Assembly: GCA_030609245.1 (NCBI GenBank)
Contig: JAUWCP010000041.1
Span: 1-14,235, forward strand
Length of the DNA stretch: 14,235 bases
From: Hyphomicrobium sp.
Lineage (GTDB): Bacteria; Pseudomonadota; Alphaproteobacteria; Rhizobiales; Hyphomicrobiaceae
Direction of reading: 5' to 3'
Under the pieces are notes generated by a model. That model did no database searches. It was not told where the DNA came from and saw nothing but the letters and a program-made list of their open reading frames with translations. Every line of letters begins with the position of its first letter. Position 1 is the first letter of the stretch. The translations under genes were made by a program, and so were the position numbers. Below, piece by piece: positions 7,979 through 14,235 of this stretch.

Positions 7979-8752
7979 TTAGGCCACGACAATGGCGGAG
8001 ATTTGACGACCGTAATCGGCCTCTCCGCGGTGTTTTGAACGCCTAAAGCTGTAAAAAAGCGATTCGTTGGCATAGGTGCACAGGCTTTGGCGCTCGATTC
8101 CGGCCAATCCGGCGGCCCCAAGGCGGCTCTCAACGTAGCCGGGAAGATCGAAATGAGGCCGCGCATTTGGTTCGCTCTGGTCAAAAAAGCGGGCATTGCC
8201 CAGGTTGCCTTCAATAAGCGCAGCTTTGAACTCTGGCCCGACTTCATAGGCAGCTTGGTTAATGGAAGGGCCGATCGCGGCGAAAATGCGCTCCCGGCGT
8301 CCCCCTAGCCGTTCCATCTCAGTAATGGCGGCTTCGAGAATACCGGCCATGGCGCCGCGCCAGCCGGCATGGGCCGCCCCGACCACTCGGGCTTCCGGGT
8401 CGGCGAAGAGGACCGGGGCGCAGTCGGCCGTCAGGGACCCGATCGCCAGGCCGGGGGTGCGGGTCACCAAAGCGTCGGCCTTGGGCCGGCCGTTGGCATG
8501 GACCTGCCCCTCTACTGCGAGCGCGGTCGCACTATGAATTTGGTAAAGCGTGAAGACCTCGGGCTCGGCGGCCCCCAGATGTCTTGCCACACGCGCGCGG
8601 TTTTCGCCGATATGGGCTGGCTCGTCTGACGAGCCCGGCCCGCAGTTGAGGCTCGCATACAGCGAATCCGAGACGCCACCGTTGCGCGTAAAAAAGCCGT
8701 GGCTGATGCCCGGCAGGCTCGCAAGGCATTGGGCTTGAATGGGCTCCAGCAT
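7979..8752 (-). CDS. pgeF: Peptidoglycan editing factor PgeF (YfiH/laccase-domain family)
   Basis: A 257-residue member of the YfiH (DUF152) family, often labelled polyphenol oxidase or laccase domain. The conserved metal ligands are His73 in YQIHS, Cys111 in TADCAPV and His128 in AHAGWRG. The N-terminal FFTRNGGVS (20-28) and the C-terminal RRSKHRGEADYGRQIS are also characteristic. Family members are known for purine nucleoside phosphorylase activity and, in E. coli, for keeping the wrong amino acid (Ser for Ala) out of peptidoglycan precursors. It starts 11 bases after the midA stop with only a weak ribosome site, which suggests translational coupling in an lgt-midA-pgeF operon. Confidence 0.93.
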   Translation of the reverse strand: MLEPIQAQCLASLPGISHGFFTRNGGVSDSLYASLNCGPGSSDEPAHIGENRARVARHLGAAEPEVFTLYQIHSATALAVEGQVHANGRPKADALVTRTPGLAIGSLTADCAPVLFADPEARVVGAAHAGWRGAMAGILEAAITEMERLGGRRERIFAAIGPSINQAAYEVGPEFKAALIEGNLGNARFFDQSEPNARPHFDLPGYVESRLGAAGLAGIERQSLCTYANESLFYSFRRSKHRGEADYGRQISAIVVA

Positions 8753-8763
8753 GCGATCAGCAC

Positions 8764-9897
8764 TTAGGGGTGTGTTGGGCCAATGTCCACCGGTGTAAGG
8801 CCCGGCAGAGGCGGCAGTCCCGGGCTTCGAGCCCCAATCGCCTTGAAGCGCGTGCCCATGCCGTTGGGGGCCATCAGTCGCGCAATCGCACCCTCGATCG
8901 AGGCGGCCAGTTGCGGGTTGGCGTCCATGAGATGCGATGCGCGCTCAGTGATGCCAAGCGAGCCGAGGAACTCAGCTTGGGTAACAGGGCCGTCGACGCA
9001 GAGGCCGCCTGCCCTCAAGGCGTTTGCGAGGGTAGTGAAGTCGATCTGGGCGGTGAGGTCGGCTTCGCCGGGGGCAAACAGCGGATCTTCGTAGCGATGG
9101 GCCCGGACACCTTGCAGCGTATCGCCAAACCCCGGCGCAGAGTGTCCGTAGTCGATTAGTAGGGCCGCAGAAGATGGGCCACAGTCGGCGAGCCTTAGGG
9201 AAAATCTCGCAAGCGCGCGGCTGCGTGCTTCGAAAATGTCTCCTTCGCGCGGCGTTGCATCGATCTCTGGTGTCAGCTGCAACTCTGAGTCTGCGTCACC
9301 ATCGACGAAGGCAAGCTGCTGCGCGTCGTCGAGGCCAACGCACCGCTTGCGCCAGCGACCGCCGCGAAAGACCCATTGGTCTGTGGGGATCGTGTCGAGG
9401 AACTCGTTGGCGACGACAATTGTGGGTGCGTTATCGTGGCTTTCTTCCATATCGTCGTGCCAGTGAAGGGGCACGGTCTCGCCGTTGAGTGTTGCGCGCT
9501 GTTCTTCCACCAACGTCGCGTTGCTTTCGACAAAATGCACTGTGATTGCATCGCGAAAGCCGGGCACCGCCCGTGCAGCGCGGAGCGCGTCACGCATCAA
9601 TGTACCCCGGCCGGGCCCGAGCTCGATGAGGTTCAACGTCGAAGGTGCACCCATCTGCTGCCACACGACGGCGCACCACAAGCCGATCAGCTCGCCGAAA
9701 ACTTGGCTGATCTCCGGCGCTGTGATGAAGTCGCCCGCGCGACCAATCGCTTGCTGTGTGCGGTAATACCCGTGCGCAGGATCATGCAGACACACGCGCA
9801 TATACTCAGCGACGGTTAGGGGGCCTTCGCTGCGGATGCGTTGTGAGATTTGCGCAGCGAGCAGCGTCGGCCGGCGCTGGGTATCCCCCGGCTTCAT
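8764..9897 (-). CDS. Class I SAM-dependent methyltransferase, MidA/NDUFAF7 family
   Basis: A 377-residue protein of the DUF185/MidA family. The SAM-binding motif I is ELGPGRG (92-98), and the family-specific GDFITAPEIS (55-64) precedes it. VVANEFLDTIP carries the acidic motif downstream, and LLIDYGH appears in the second half. The eukaryotic homologue NDUFAF7 dimethylates an arginine of a core complex I subunit. The bacterial target is not established, so methylation of a respiratory protein is an inference from the family. Its ATG overlaps the lgt stop (ATGA, 9894-9897), showing tight coupling. The same gene order with lgt and pgeF is common in alphaproteobacteria. Confidence 0.93.
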   Translation of the reverse strand: MKPGDTQRRPTLLAAQISQRIRSEGPLTVAEYMRVCLHDPAHGYYRTQQAIGRAGDFITAPEISQVFGELIGLWCAVVWQQMGAPSTLNLIELGPGRGTLMRDALRAARAVPGFRDAITVHFVESNATLVEEQRATLNGETVPLHWHDDMEESHDNAPTIVVANEFLDTIPTDQWVFRGGRWRKRCVGLDDAQQLAFVDGDADSELQLTPEIDATPREGDIFEARSRALARFSLRLADCGPSSAALLIDYGHSAPGFGDTLQGVRAHRYEDPLFAPGEADLTAQIDFTTLANALRAGGLCVDGPVTQAEFLGSLGITERASHLMDANPQLAASIEGAIARLMAPNGMGTRFKAIGARSPGLPPLPGLTPVDIGPTHP

Positions 9898-10748
9898 TTC
9901 AGCGACTGCGTGCGTGCGAAGTAGATAACAGATAGGCCCAGCAAGAGCATGGGGATGGAGTAGGCGATGCCAACCGTCAGCGGCTCGATGTTCAAAGAAT
10001 GCGCAAAGTGCGGCTCGCGGAAGAGCTCCGCGGTTGATCGCGCCAGCGCGTAGCCAACGAGGAATGTACCTGTTACGAGGCCGGGCCGCTTAAGCGCGCC
10101 GTAATAGTGCGTGAGAATTCGTAGCACGATGAATAGCAAGAGACCCTCCAGCATCGCCTCATAGAGCTGGCTTGGATGGCGCGCCGTAGGTTCAACATCG
10201 GGATAGTGGAGACGCGCCTCAGGGAACACCATGCCCCAGGGTGCGTCGGTTGGGCGGCCGAACAGCTCGCCGTTGATGAAGTTGGCGATGCGGCCGAAAA
10301 AAATCCCGATGGGAACAGTGGCGGTGCAAAGGTCGGAAGTGCTCCACGGGTTGATGCCGTTGCGGCGTGAGAAGATCCAAATGGCAACGCCGCTACCGAA
10401 AAGGCCGCCGTGGAACGCCATGCCGCCCTTCCACACCGCGAAAATGTCGAGCGGGTTCTCAAGATAATAGCTCGGCTCATAGAAGAGCACGAAGCCCAGC
10501 CGACCACCGATTAGAACGCCCGCAACCATATAGATGAGCAGGTCGTCGACCTTCTGCGGCAAGAACGGCGGGCGTTCGGCAGCCCACAGCTTGGTCTGAC
10601 TTAGAAGGCGGCGAATATAGAGCCAACCCAGTAGCAGGCCCGAGAGATAAGCAAGCCCGTACCATTTGATGGCGATAGGACCGATCTGAACTGCGACCGG
10701 ATCTATGTCGGGGAAGGGGATGGCCCAAATGGTCATCATAGGTATCAT
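9894..10748 (-). CDS. lgt: Prolipoprotein diacylglyceryl transferase
   Basis: Inner-membrane enzyme that moves diacylglycerol from phosphatidylglycerol to the lipobox Cys, the first step of lipoprotein maturation. The protein has 284 residues with several hydrophobic membrane segments (for example 24-45, 70-90, 112-126, 142-158, 198-212 and 255-275). The family signature is complete at GRIANFINGELFG (152-164). His113 in FHGGLFG matches the essential His103 of E. coli, and RHPSQLYEA (190-198) is the other conserved block. The ATG at 10748 has GGAAAG about seven bases upstream; internal Met codons at positions 4 and 5 are alternatives. It is the first gene of the lgt-midA-pgeF set and diverges from the ubiK-like gene. 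Confidence 0.97.
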   Translation of the reverse strand: MIPMMTIWAIPFPDIDPVAVQIGPIAIKWYGLAYLSGLLLGWLYIRRLLSQTKLWAAERPPFLPQKVDDLLIYMVAGVLIGGRLGFVLFYEPSYYLENPLDIFAVWKGGMAFHGGLFGSGVAIWIFSRRNGINPWSTSDLCTATVPIGIFFGRIANFINGELFGRPTDAPWGMVFPEARLHYPDVEPTARHPSQLYEAMLEGLLLFIVLRILTHYYGALKRPGLVTGTFLVGYALARSTAELFREPHFAHSLNIEPLTVGIAYSIPMLLLGLSVIYFARTQSLK

Positions 10749-10807
10749 CGCGGTGCTTTCCGGCCGATCCTAGCGGCCTCAACAACGGTTTGCGATCTGG
10801 CGAGGCA

Positions 10808-10836
10808 CGATTTCGACACCGCCTTGTTTCTGTCAA
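10808..10836 (-). promoter_or_regulatory. Possible promoter for lgt
   Basis: A perfect -35 hexamer TTGACA (10836-10831, minus strand) lies upstream of lgt, with AAATCG at the expected -10 position after 17 bases. The -10 is poor, as is frequent in alphaproteobacteria. The site is well placed for transcription toward lgt, about 60 bases before its ATG. Confidence 0.35.
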
Positions 10837-10962
10837 GGGCGGGCAAAGCGCCTTGCATGGCAAATCGCCGCCCTCCATAGTCGTGCCAAATGATCCCCTC
10901 GGGACGCTAGCGTGCCCAAGAGGCCCGCGCTTGTTGCCCGCCGCTAAGCAGAGTGCCGTTTC

Positions 10963-11229
10963 ATGACGCAGACCAACAATCGTTTCCTCGATGAGATTGC
11001 AAAGCTGATGACAGATGCGGCCGGCGCGGCCGATGGTCTCAAGCGCGAGGTTGACACCTTGATGAGGGCGCAAGGAGAGCGCTTTCTGCGCAATATGGAT
11101 GTGGTCCAGCGCGAGGAGTTCGAAGCTGTGAAGGCGATGGCAGAGAAGGCGCGGGCCGAGAACGAAAAGCTGGAAGCTCGCATCGCTGCGCTTGAAGCGC
11201 AAATTGCGGAGAGCAAGGCTACCGCGTGA
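10963..11229 (+). CDS. ubiK: Accessory factor UbiK family protein (BMFP domain)
   Basis: An 88-residue protein of the YqiC/UbiK (BMFP) family, close to the usual 80-100 residues. The N-terminal half (NRFLDEIAKLMTDAAGAA, then the amphipathic LKREVDTLMRAQ) matches the membrane-interacting part. The C-terminal half, from about residue 48, is a continuous Glu/Ala/Lys coiled coil (EEFEAVKAMAEKAR, LEARIAALEAQI) of the type that mediates trimerisation. UbiK helps the soluble multi-enzyme complex of aerobic ubiquinone synthesis in E. coli. That role here is carried over from the family. The start at 10963 is set by the family N-terminus, as the ribosome site is weak. A YbjN-domain gene and proC follow on the same strand. 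Confidence 0.87.
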   Translation: MTQTNNRFLDEIAKLMTDAAGAADGLKREVDTLMRAQGERFLRNMDVVQREEFEAVKAMAEKARAENEKLEARIAALEAQIAESKATA

Positions 11230-11470
11230 TTATTACGTGACGCCATTTTATCCCCGTGAATATCCGCCATTCACAATATCATGGGTGAAGTTTTGTAGTG
11301 ATTTGCCCCAAGTGCCGTGTGCCGGCCACTTTGGCCGTGGACAATGCCACCCCGAACTTGCGACTCGCATCGCGCTCTGATTTCGTCGCGCCCGTTGGCC
11401 GATTTGCATTACGGCACAGTTGACGTGTTGTTTGCTGCGGAACGTCCGCGTGACACCGAGGAAACTTGAT

Positions 11471-11968
11471 ATGGCATCGAGTGAATCTGGTTACGAGCGT
11501 GTGAGTAACCCCGTCGACCTTGTCGAGCAGCTTGCTGCTTCTCATGATTGGACGTGCGATCGCGCGAGCAACGATGAGCTAACGCTTGTGGTGGCCGGTG
11601 CTTGGGCTGACTACCATGTGTCGCTCAACTGGCGCGACGATCTCCAAGCGCTGCACCTTGCGTGCGCCTTCGATTTCAAGGTTCCCAGCAATCGCCTCAA
11701 CGAAATGTACCGCCTCGTTGCGCAGATCAACGAGCAGCTCTGGCTCGGGCATTTCGATCTGTGGACCCAGGAAGGCCTGATCATGTTCCGCCATGCGCTG
11801 CTTCTCAACGGCACGGTGGGCACGCCCGCCCAGTGCGAGGCGATGCTAAGAGCTGCCCTCGAGGCGTGCGAGCGCTACTACCAGGCCTTTCAGTTTGTGG
11901 TCTGGGCGGGTAAGGAAAGCCGGGAGGCGCTCGTGTCCACCATGTTCGACACAGAGGGCCAAGCTTAG
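11471..11968 (+). CDS. YbjN domain-containing protein
   Basis: A 165-residue cytosolic protein of the YbjN family, typical in length for alphaproteobacteria. Recognisable parts are the opening NPVDLVEQLAASHDW, a strand pair around ELTLVVAGAWADYHVSLNW, the acidic/aromatic centre LHLACAFDFKVP, and the helix-strand segment INEQLWLGHFDLWTQEG. There is no signal peptide. E. coli YbjN affects motility and stress phenotypes; the fold resembles type III secretion chaperones, but no partner is evident here. The frame is open from 11420, but the ATG at 11471 with GAGGAA about eight bases upstream fits the family start. The 241-bp spacer after ubiK shows two small hairpins (11256-11274 and 11437-11449) and no clear promoter. 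proC begins 23 bases after the stop. Confidence 0.87.
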   Translation: MASSESGYERVSNPVDLVEQLAASHDWTCDRASNDELTLVVAGAWADYHVSLNWRDDLQALHLACAFDFKVPSNRLNEMYRLVAQINEQLWLGHFDLWTQEGLIMFRHALLLNGTVGTPAQCEAMLRAALEACERYYQAFQFVVWAGKESREALVSTMFDTEGQA

Positions 11969-11991
11969 GTCTCCAACGTCAGGTTCCGCTC

Positions 11992-12816
11992 ATGAGCTTC
12001 ACTCTGCAGGGCCCGCTGCTGTTGGCCGGGGCGGGGAAGATGGGCGGTGCTGTTCTGTCAGGTCTCCTCGCCCGTGGCCTCAAGCCCGAACGCATTCTCG
12101 TGCAAGATCCGGCGCCGAGCGCTGAAATGGCCGCGTTTCTTGCCAAGCACGGCATCCGCTGTGCGCCGGCGATCGACGCGTTAGGCGAGCCGCCGTCGAT
12201 CATTCTCTTGGCGGTCAAACCGCAGGTGATGGATGAGGCGTTGGCGCCGCTCGCCAAACATGCCGGTCCCGACACCCTTGTGCTATCGATCGCGGCGGGT
12301 CGCAGCTTGCAGAGCATTGAAGCGCAACTGCCAGAACGAACGTCGGTCATTCGCGCCATGCCGAATACGCCGGCAGCGATCGGTCGCGGGATCACTGTTG
12401 CGGTGCCCAACCCGCACGTGTCGCCGGCGCAAAGGAAGCTTGCCGATGAGCTTTTGTCTTCCTTGGGCAAAGTCTTATGGGTCGAGGACGAGTCGCTCCT
12501 CGATCCTGTGACGGCGGTGTCGGGGTCGGGACCAGCCTATGTGTTCTTGCTGGTGGAGTGCTTGGCGGAGGCGGGTCAGGCTGCTGGTCTGGATGCCGAG
12601 CTTGCCGAGGAATTGGCGCGCGCTACTGTTACTGGTTCGGCCGCGCTGCTCGACCAAACAGACCTACATGTGTCAAAGCTGAGAGAGCATGTCACATCGC
12701 CGGGCGGCACGACAGCTGCCGCACTTGCCATTCTCAATGGACCTGAAGGTCTGCGCCCGCTTCTGAAGGCGGCCGTGGCCGAAGCAACCAAACGCGGCCG
12801 CGAATTGGCGAAGTGA
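11992..12816 (+). CDS. proC: Pyrroline-5-carboxylate reductase
   Basis: Catalyses the last step of proline synthesis, reducing pyrroline-5-carboxylate with NAD(P)H. The 274-residue protein has the N-terminal dinucleotide loop GAGKMG (13-18), the cofactor/substrate motif RAMPNTP (121-127), SGSGPAY (177-183), and the family signature SPGGTTAAAL (236-245) in the dimerisation domain. All catalytic-region motifs are intact. The ATG at 11992 has CAGG about nine bases upstream. It follows the YbjN-domain gene by 23 bases, so the two are likely co-transcribed, and a terminator-like hairpin lies about 40 bases after its stop. Confidence 0.96.
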   Translation: MSFTLQGPLLLAGAGKMGGAVLSGLLARGLKPERILVQDPAPSAEMAAFLAKHGIRCAPAIDALGEPPSIILLAVKPQVMDEALAPLAKHAGPDTLVLSIAAGRSLQSIEAQLPERTSVIRAMPNTPAAIGRGITVAVPNPHVSPAQRKLADELLSSLGKVLWVEDESLLDPVTAVSGSGPAYVFLLVECLAEAGQAAGLDAELAEELARATVTGSAALLDQTDLHVSKLREHVTSPGGTTAAALAILNGPEGLRPLLKAAVAEATKRGRELAK

Positions 12817-12853
12817 GCTTAATGCTCAGCGCCAGTCGCGGCCGCGTTGTTGC

Positions 12854-12895
12854 AAACCTCAGCGAGCGCTTGGCGCTCCGGCGAGCTGAGGTTTT
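12854..12895 (+). terminator. Terminator-like hairpin after proC
   Basis: A perfect 10-bp stem, AAACCTCAGC (12854-12863) with GCTGAGGTTT (12885-12894). It encloses a smaller hairpin, GAGCG and CGCTC, around TTGG. Only four T follow on the plus strand, so termination may be partial or Rho-assisted. The position 37 bases after the proC stop fits an operon end. Confidence 0.6.
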
Positions 12896-13219
12896 GATGC
12901 GGTATGGCCTGAAGACATCGAACCAAGGAGGTAAGTTCTAGGCCGTTGCGTGTTGGGCGCCTACCGCATCCAAACATGAATACATGGAGTGAGCCAAAGG
13001 GTTGCTTGCCTATCTGCTGGTGCGAGCCCGCAAGCCAGCACGCCGATAGTTATGATATACTATTACAAAACATGCAATAGCTAATCAGTCGTGCTCACGC
13101 GATCGTGCGCGCCCCTGAGGAGATGCGAGGACCCGGATCAATCCTAGCGAATAGCCGCAAAATGGCGGGGCGAAGCGCCCCCAATTGCATATTTCAAGAA
13201 TTCATGTACTGACAAAATT
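12896..13219. other. Intergenic stretch proC-arsR with nested inverted repeats
   Basis: No gene is supported here. On the plus strand GATGCGGTA (12896-12904) pairs with TACCGCATC (12962-12970). Inside it GGCCT (12906-12910) pairs with AGGCC (12940-12944), and inside that GAAC (12920-12923) with GTTC (12935-12938), leaving AAGGAGGT (12925-12932) in the apical loop. A further hairpin pairs TGCTGG (13015-13020) with CCAGCA (13035-13040) and GCG with CGC inside. An AT-rich segment follows at about 13046-13085, then a 6-bp GC hairpin GGGGCG/CGCCCC (13167-13181) shortly before arsR. The structures may form an RNA or be debris of rearrangement. Confidence 0.45.
13046..13063 (+). promoter_or_regulatory. 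AT-rich inverted repeat, candidate ars operator/promoter
   Basis: ATAGT (13046-13050) and ACTAT (13059-13063) form an inverted repeat around eight AT-rich bases that contain -10-like hexamers (TATGAT at 13051, TATACT overlapping the right arm). An AT-rich dyad over a -10 region is the usual form of an ArsR operator. No good -35 is seen at 16-18 bases. The distance to arsR, about 157 bases, is long. Confidence 0.35.
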
Positions 13220-13567
13220 ATGGAGCAAACTGACGCGGTCAAAGCCTTTGCCGCCCTCGCCCATGAACACCGGCTGGCGATCTTTCGCCGGCTTGTTGTG
13301 GAGGGCCCCTCCGGATTGGCGGCGGGTGAGATTGCCAAATGCATTGGTATCGCGGCTCCAAGTCTTTCGTTTCACATGAAGGAGCTGGATCGCGCCGGCC
13401 TCGTGCGTTCGTGGCGGGACGGACGCTTTGTTCGCTACAGCGTCGACATCGAGGGGATGCGCAAGCTTCTGTCCTTTCTAACAGAGGAGTGCTGTCAGCG
13501 TAGGCCGGAGTTGTGCGGCGCCGGCGTTGCGACGGCTTTGCGTCGTCAGAAAGTGACCGACCAATGA
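13220..13567 (+). CDS. arsR: ArsR-family arsenite-responsive repressor
   Basis: A 115-residue winged-helix repressor of the ArsR/SmtB family. The DNA-binding region runs through AGEIAKCIGI and PSLSFHMKELDRAGLV (about 36-62), followed by the wing with Gly-Arg (WRDGRFVRY). The E. coli-type metal-binding site in the recognition helix (CxC) is absent. Instead Cys91-Cys92 and Cys99 lie near the C-terminus, like ArsR proteins that bind arsenite through a C-terminal cysteine cluster. It should release DNA when arsenite binds and so switch on the genes behind it. The start at 13220 is set by family length; no ribosome site is visible before it. Its stop overlaps the arsC start (ATGA). Confidence 0.92.
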   Translation: MEQTDAVKAFAALAHEHRLAIFRRLVVEGPSGLAAGEIAKCIGIAAPSLSFHMKELDRAGLVRSWRDGRFVRYSVDIEGMRKLLSFLTEECCQRRPELCGAGVATALRRQKVTDQ

Positions 13568-14085
13568 GCGATCGGCAAATGAACGTGTTGTTCCTGTGCA
13601 CCCATAACTCTGCACGCTCCATAATCGCTGAGTCCATCATCAATTTCTTGGGGCGTGGCAAGTTCAAAGGATTCAGCGCGGGCAGCCAACCGAGCGGCGA
13701 GATCCATCCCTTCGCTCTCGATCTCTTAAAGCGTCTCAACTACGACACGAGCAACCTCAGCTCCAAATCGTGGGAAGAGTTTGCAGCTGCTGATGCACCG
13801 CCTCTCAACTTCGTGCTCACCGTTTGTGACGACGCCGCCAAACAGACGTGCCCGATCTGGCCCGGTCAGCCAATGACGGTGCACTGGGGTCTGCCTGACC
13901 CGTCCAGTGCTGAGGGTACGGAAGCGGAGCGGCGCCACGCGTTCGCCGACGCGCATCGTATGCTGTATCAGCGCATCAGCATTTTTGTGAACTTGCCGCT
14001 CGAGGAGCTCGACAAGCTTGCGTTGCAAAAGCGCCTCGACGACATCGGCCGCACCGAGACCGCCCCCAGCAAACAGGATGTTTGA
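13564..14085 (+). CDS. arsC: Arsenate reductase, low-molecular-weight phosphatase type
   Basis: Reduces arsenate to arsenite in the cytoplasm. The 173-residue protein opens with MNVLFLC and the phosphatase loop CTHNSARS (Cys12 to Arg18, C-x5-R). Cys88 and Cys96 in VCDDAAKQTCP are placed for the disulfide relay used by the thioredoxin-coupled class. HWGLPDP supplies the acidic loop with the general-acid Asp. The frame is open from 13513, but the ATG at 13564 overlaps the arsR stop by ATGA, which decides the start; an ATG at 13579 is the alternative. The C-terminus (about 145-173) is a charged extension. The stop overlaps the next start (TGATG). Confidence 0.94.
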   Translation: MSDRQMNVLFLCTHNSARSIIAESIINFLGRGKFKGFSAGSQPSGEIHPFALDLLKRLNYDTSNLSSKSWEEFAAADAPPLNFVLTVCDDAAKQTCPIWPGQPMTVHWGLPDPSSAEGTEAERRHAFADAHRMLYQRISIFVNLPLEELDKLALQKRLDDIGRTETAPSKQDV

Positions 14086-14235
14086 TGAGAGACTCTGTCT
14101 TTGACTTGCGCCAGAAGCTTGCGGCCGAGTTCACGGGGACCGGCTTTCTCGTAGGAACCGTGGTTGGTTCGGGCATCATGGCGGAGCGTCTTTCGGACGG
14201 GAACGTCGGCTTGGCGCTGTTCGCGAACGGGGTCG
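14085..14235 (+). CDS. MIP/aquaporin-family channel, N-terminal part
   Basis: Only the first 50 codons are in the window; the gene continues past the right edge. The start ATG at 14085 shares one base with the arsC stop and has AGGA six bases upstream. The visible part reads AEFTGTGFLVGTVVGSG (14-30) then a polar loop and a second hydrophobic stretch. This is the first transmembrane helix of major intrinsic proteins, with the conserved Glu of helix 1 in AEF. In Sinorhizobium meliloti AqpS, an aquaglyceroporin in the ars operon, lets arsenite leave the cell down its gradient. The same job is likely here from the context with arsR and arsC. The NPA motifs lie outside the window. Confidence 0.82.
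   Translation, partial: MRDSVFDLRQKLAAEFTGTGFLVGTVVGSGIMAERLSDGNVGLALFANGV

Noticed and set aside
7979..8752. Annotation as a true multicopper laccase
   Set aside because: The protein has the YfiH/PgeF His-Cys-His set on a small single domain; the four-copper motifs of laccases are absent.
10904..10913. Perfect palindrome ACGCTAGCGT in the lgt-ubiK spacer
   Set aside because: Ten bases is short, there is no second copy nearby, and it does not overlap the best promoter candidate; no regulator can be tied to it.
10477..11202. 241-codon minus-strand frame across the lgt 5' end, the spacer and ubiK
   Set aside because: Overlaps two well-supported genes in other frames, and its residues look like shifted-frame translation.
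11256..11449. Two small inverted repeats between ubiK and the YbjN-domain gene (GTGAAT/ATTCAC and GCGGA/TCCGC)
   Set aside because: Stems of five to six pairs without a T-run are expected by chance; not strong enough for a terminator or RNA call.
12946..13080. 44-codon frame with several Cys and Trp after AAGGAGGT in the proC-arsR spacer
   Set aside because: It would start with TTG 13 bases after the ribosome-like site. The internal ATG at 12976 has no site, and the frame crosses the predicted hairpins.
13239..13739. 166-codon minus-strand frame across arsR and arsC
   Set aside because: Antisense to two genes with intact motifs and coupled start/stop codons.

Overview
This window looks like chromosomal DNA of a GC-rich alphaproteobacterium, most likely of the order Hyphomicrobiales (Rhizobiales). 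The evidence is the neighbourhood prs / rplY (Ctc-type L25 with a long Ala/Lys/Glu tail) / pth with a Pro/Ser/Lys C-terminal tail / ychF, next to an lgt-midA-pgeF block that diverges from ubiK-ybjN-proC. The placement is inferred from gene content and order. No rRNA, tRNA, CRISPR array or transposase gene is visible.

Layout. At 1-675 a class II aldolase-like gene lies at the left edge, convergent with the GTPase/ATPase gene ychF (minus). Positions 1943-2100 hold two tandem palindromic units bounded by inverted ends (a REP- or MITE-like element), followed by a small secreted four-cysteine protein on the plus strand. On the minus strand come rplY, pth and an atypical short-chain dehydrogenase-like gene. 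rplY has a recognisable promoter and a ~100-nt leader containing a textbook intrinsic terminator just before its ribosome binding site. A zinc-uptake-type Fur-family regulator (zur-like) is divergent from rplY and convergent with prs. Further minus-strand genes are prs, a lipoprotein built from two copies of one domain, and the tightly packed set lgt-midA-pgeF. Diverging from lgt are ubiK-like, a YbjN-domain gene and proC on the plus strand.

After proC there is a 403-bp intergenic stretch with a terminator-like hairpin, nested inverted repeats and an AT-rich promoter-like segment. It leads into an arsenic resistance operon: arsR, arsC (low-molecular-weight phosphatase type) and an aquaporin-family channel that runs off the right edge. 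The three genes overlap at their start and stop codons. The layout fits the known scheme in which arsenate is reduced to arsenite, which leaves the cell through a channel.

Most of the window is conserved housekeeping DNA. I see no clear new multi-gene system. The items most worth a second look are the rplY leader attenuator (with a possible 14-codon leader peptide ending exactly at the terminator stem), the structured proC-arsR spacer, the duplicated-domain lipoprotein, and the repeat element beside the secreted protein gene.
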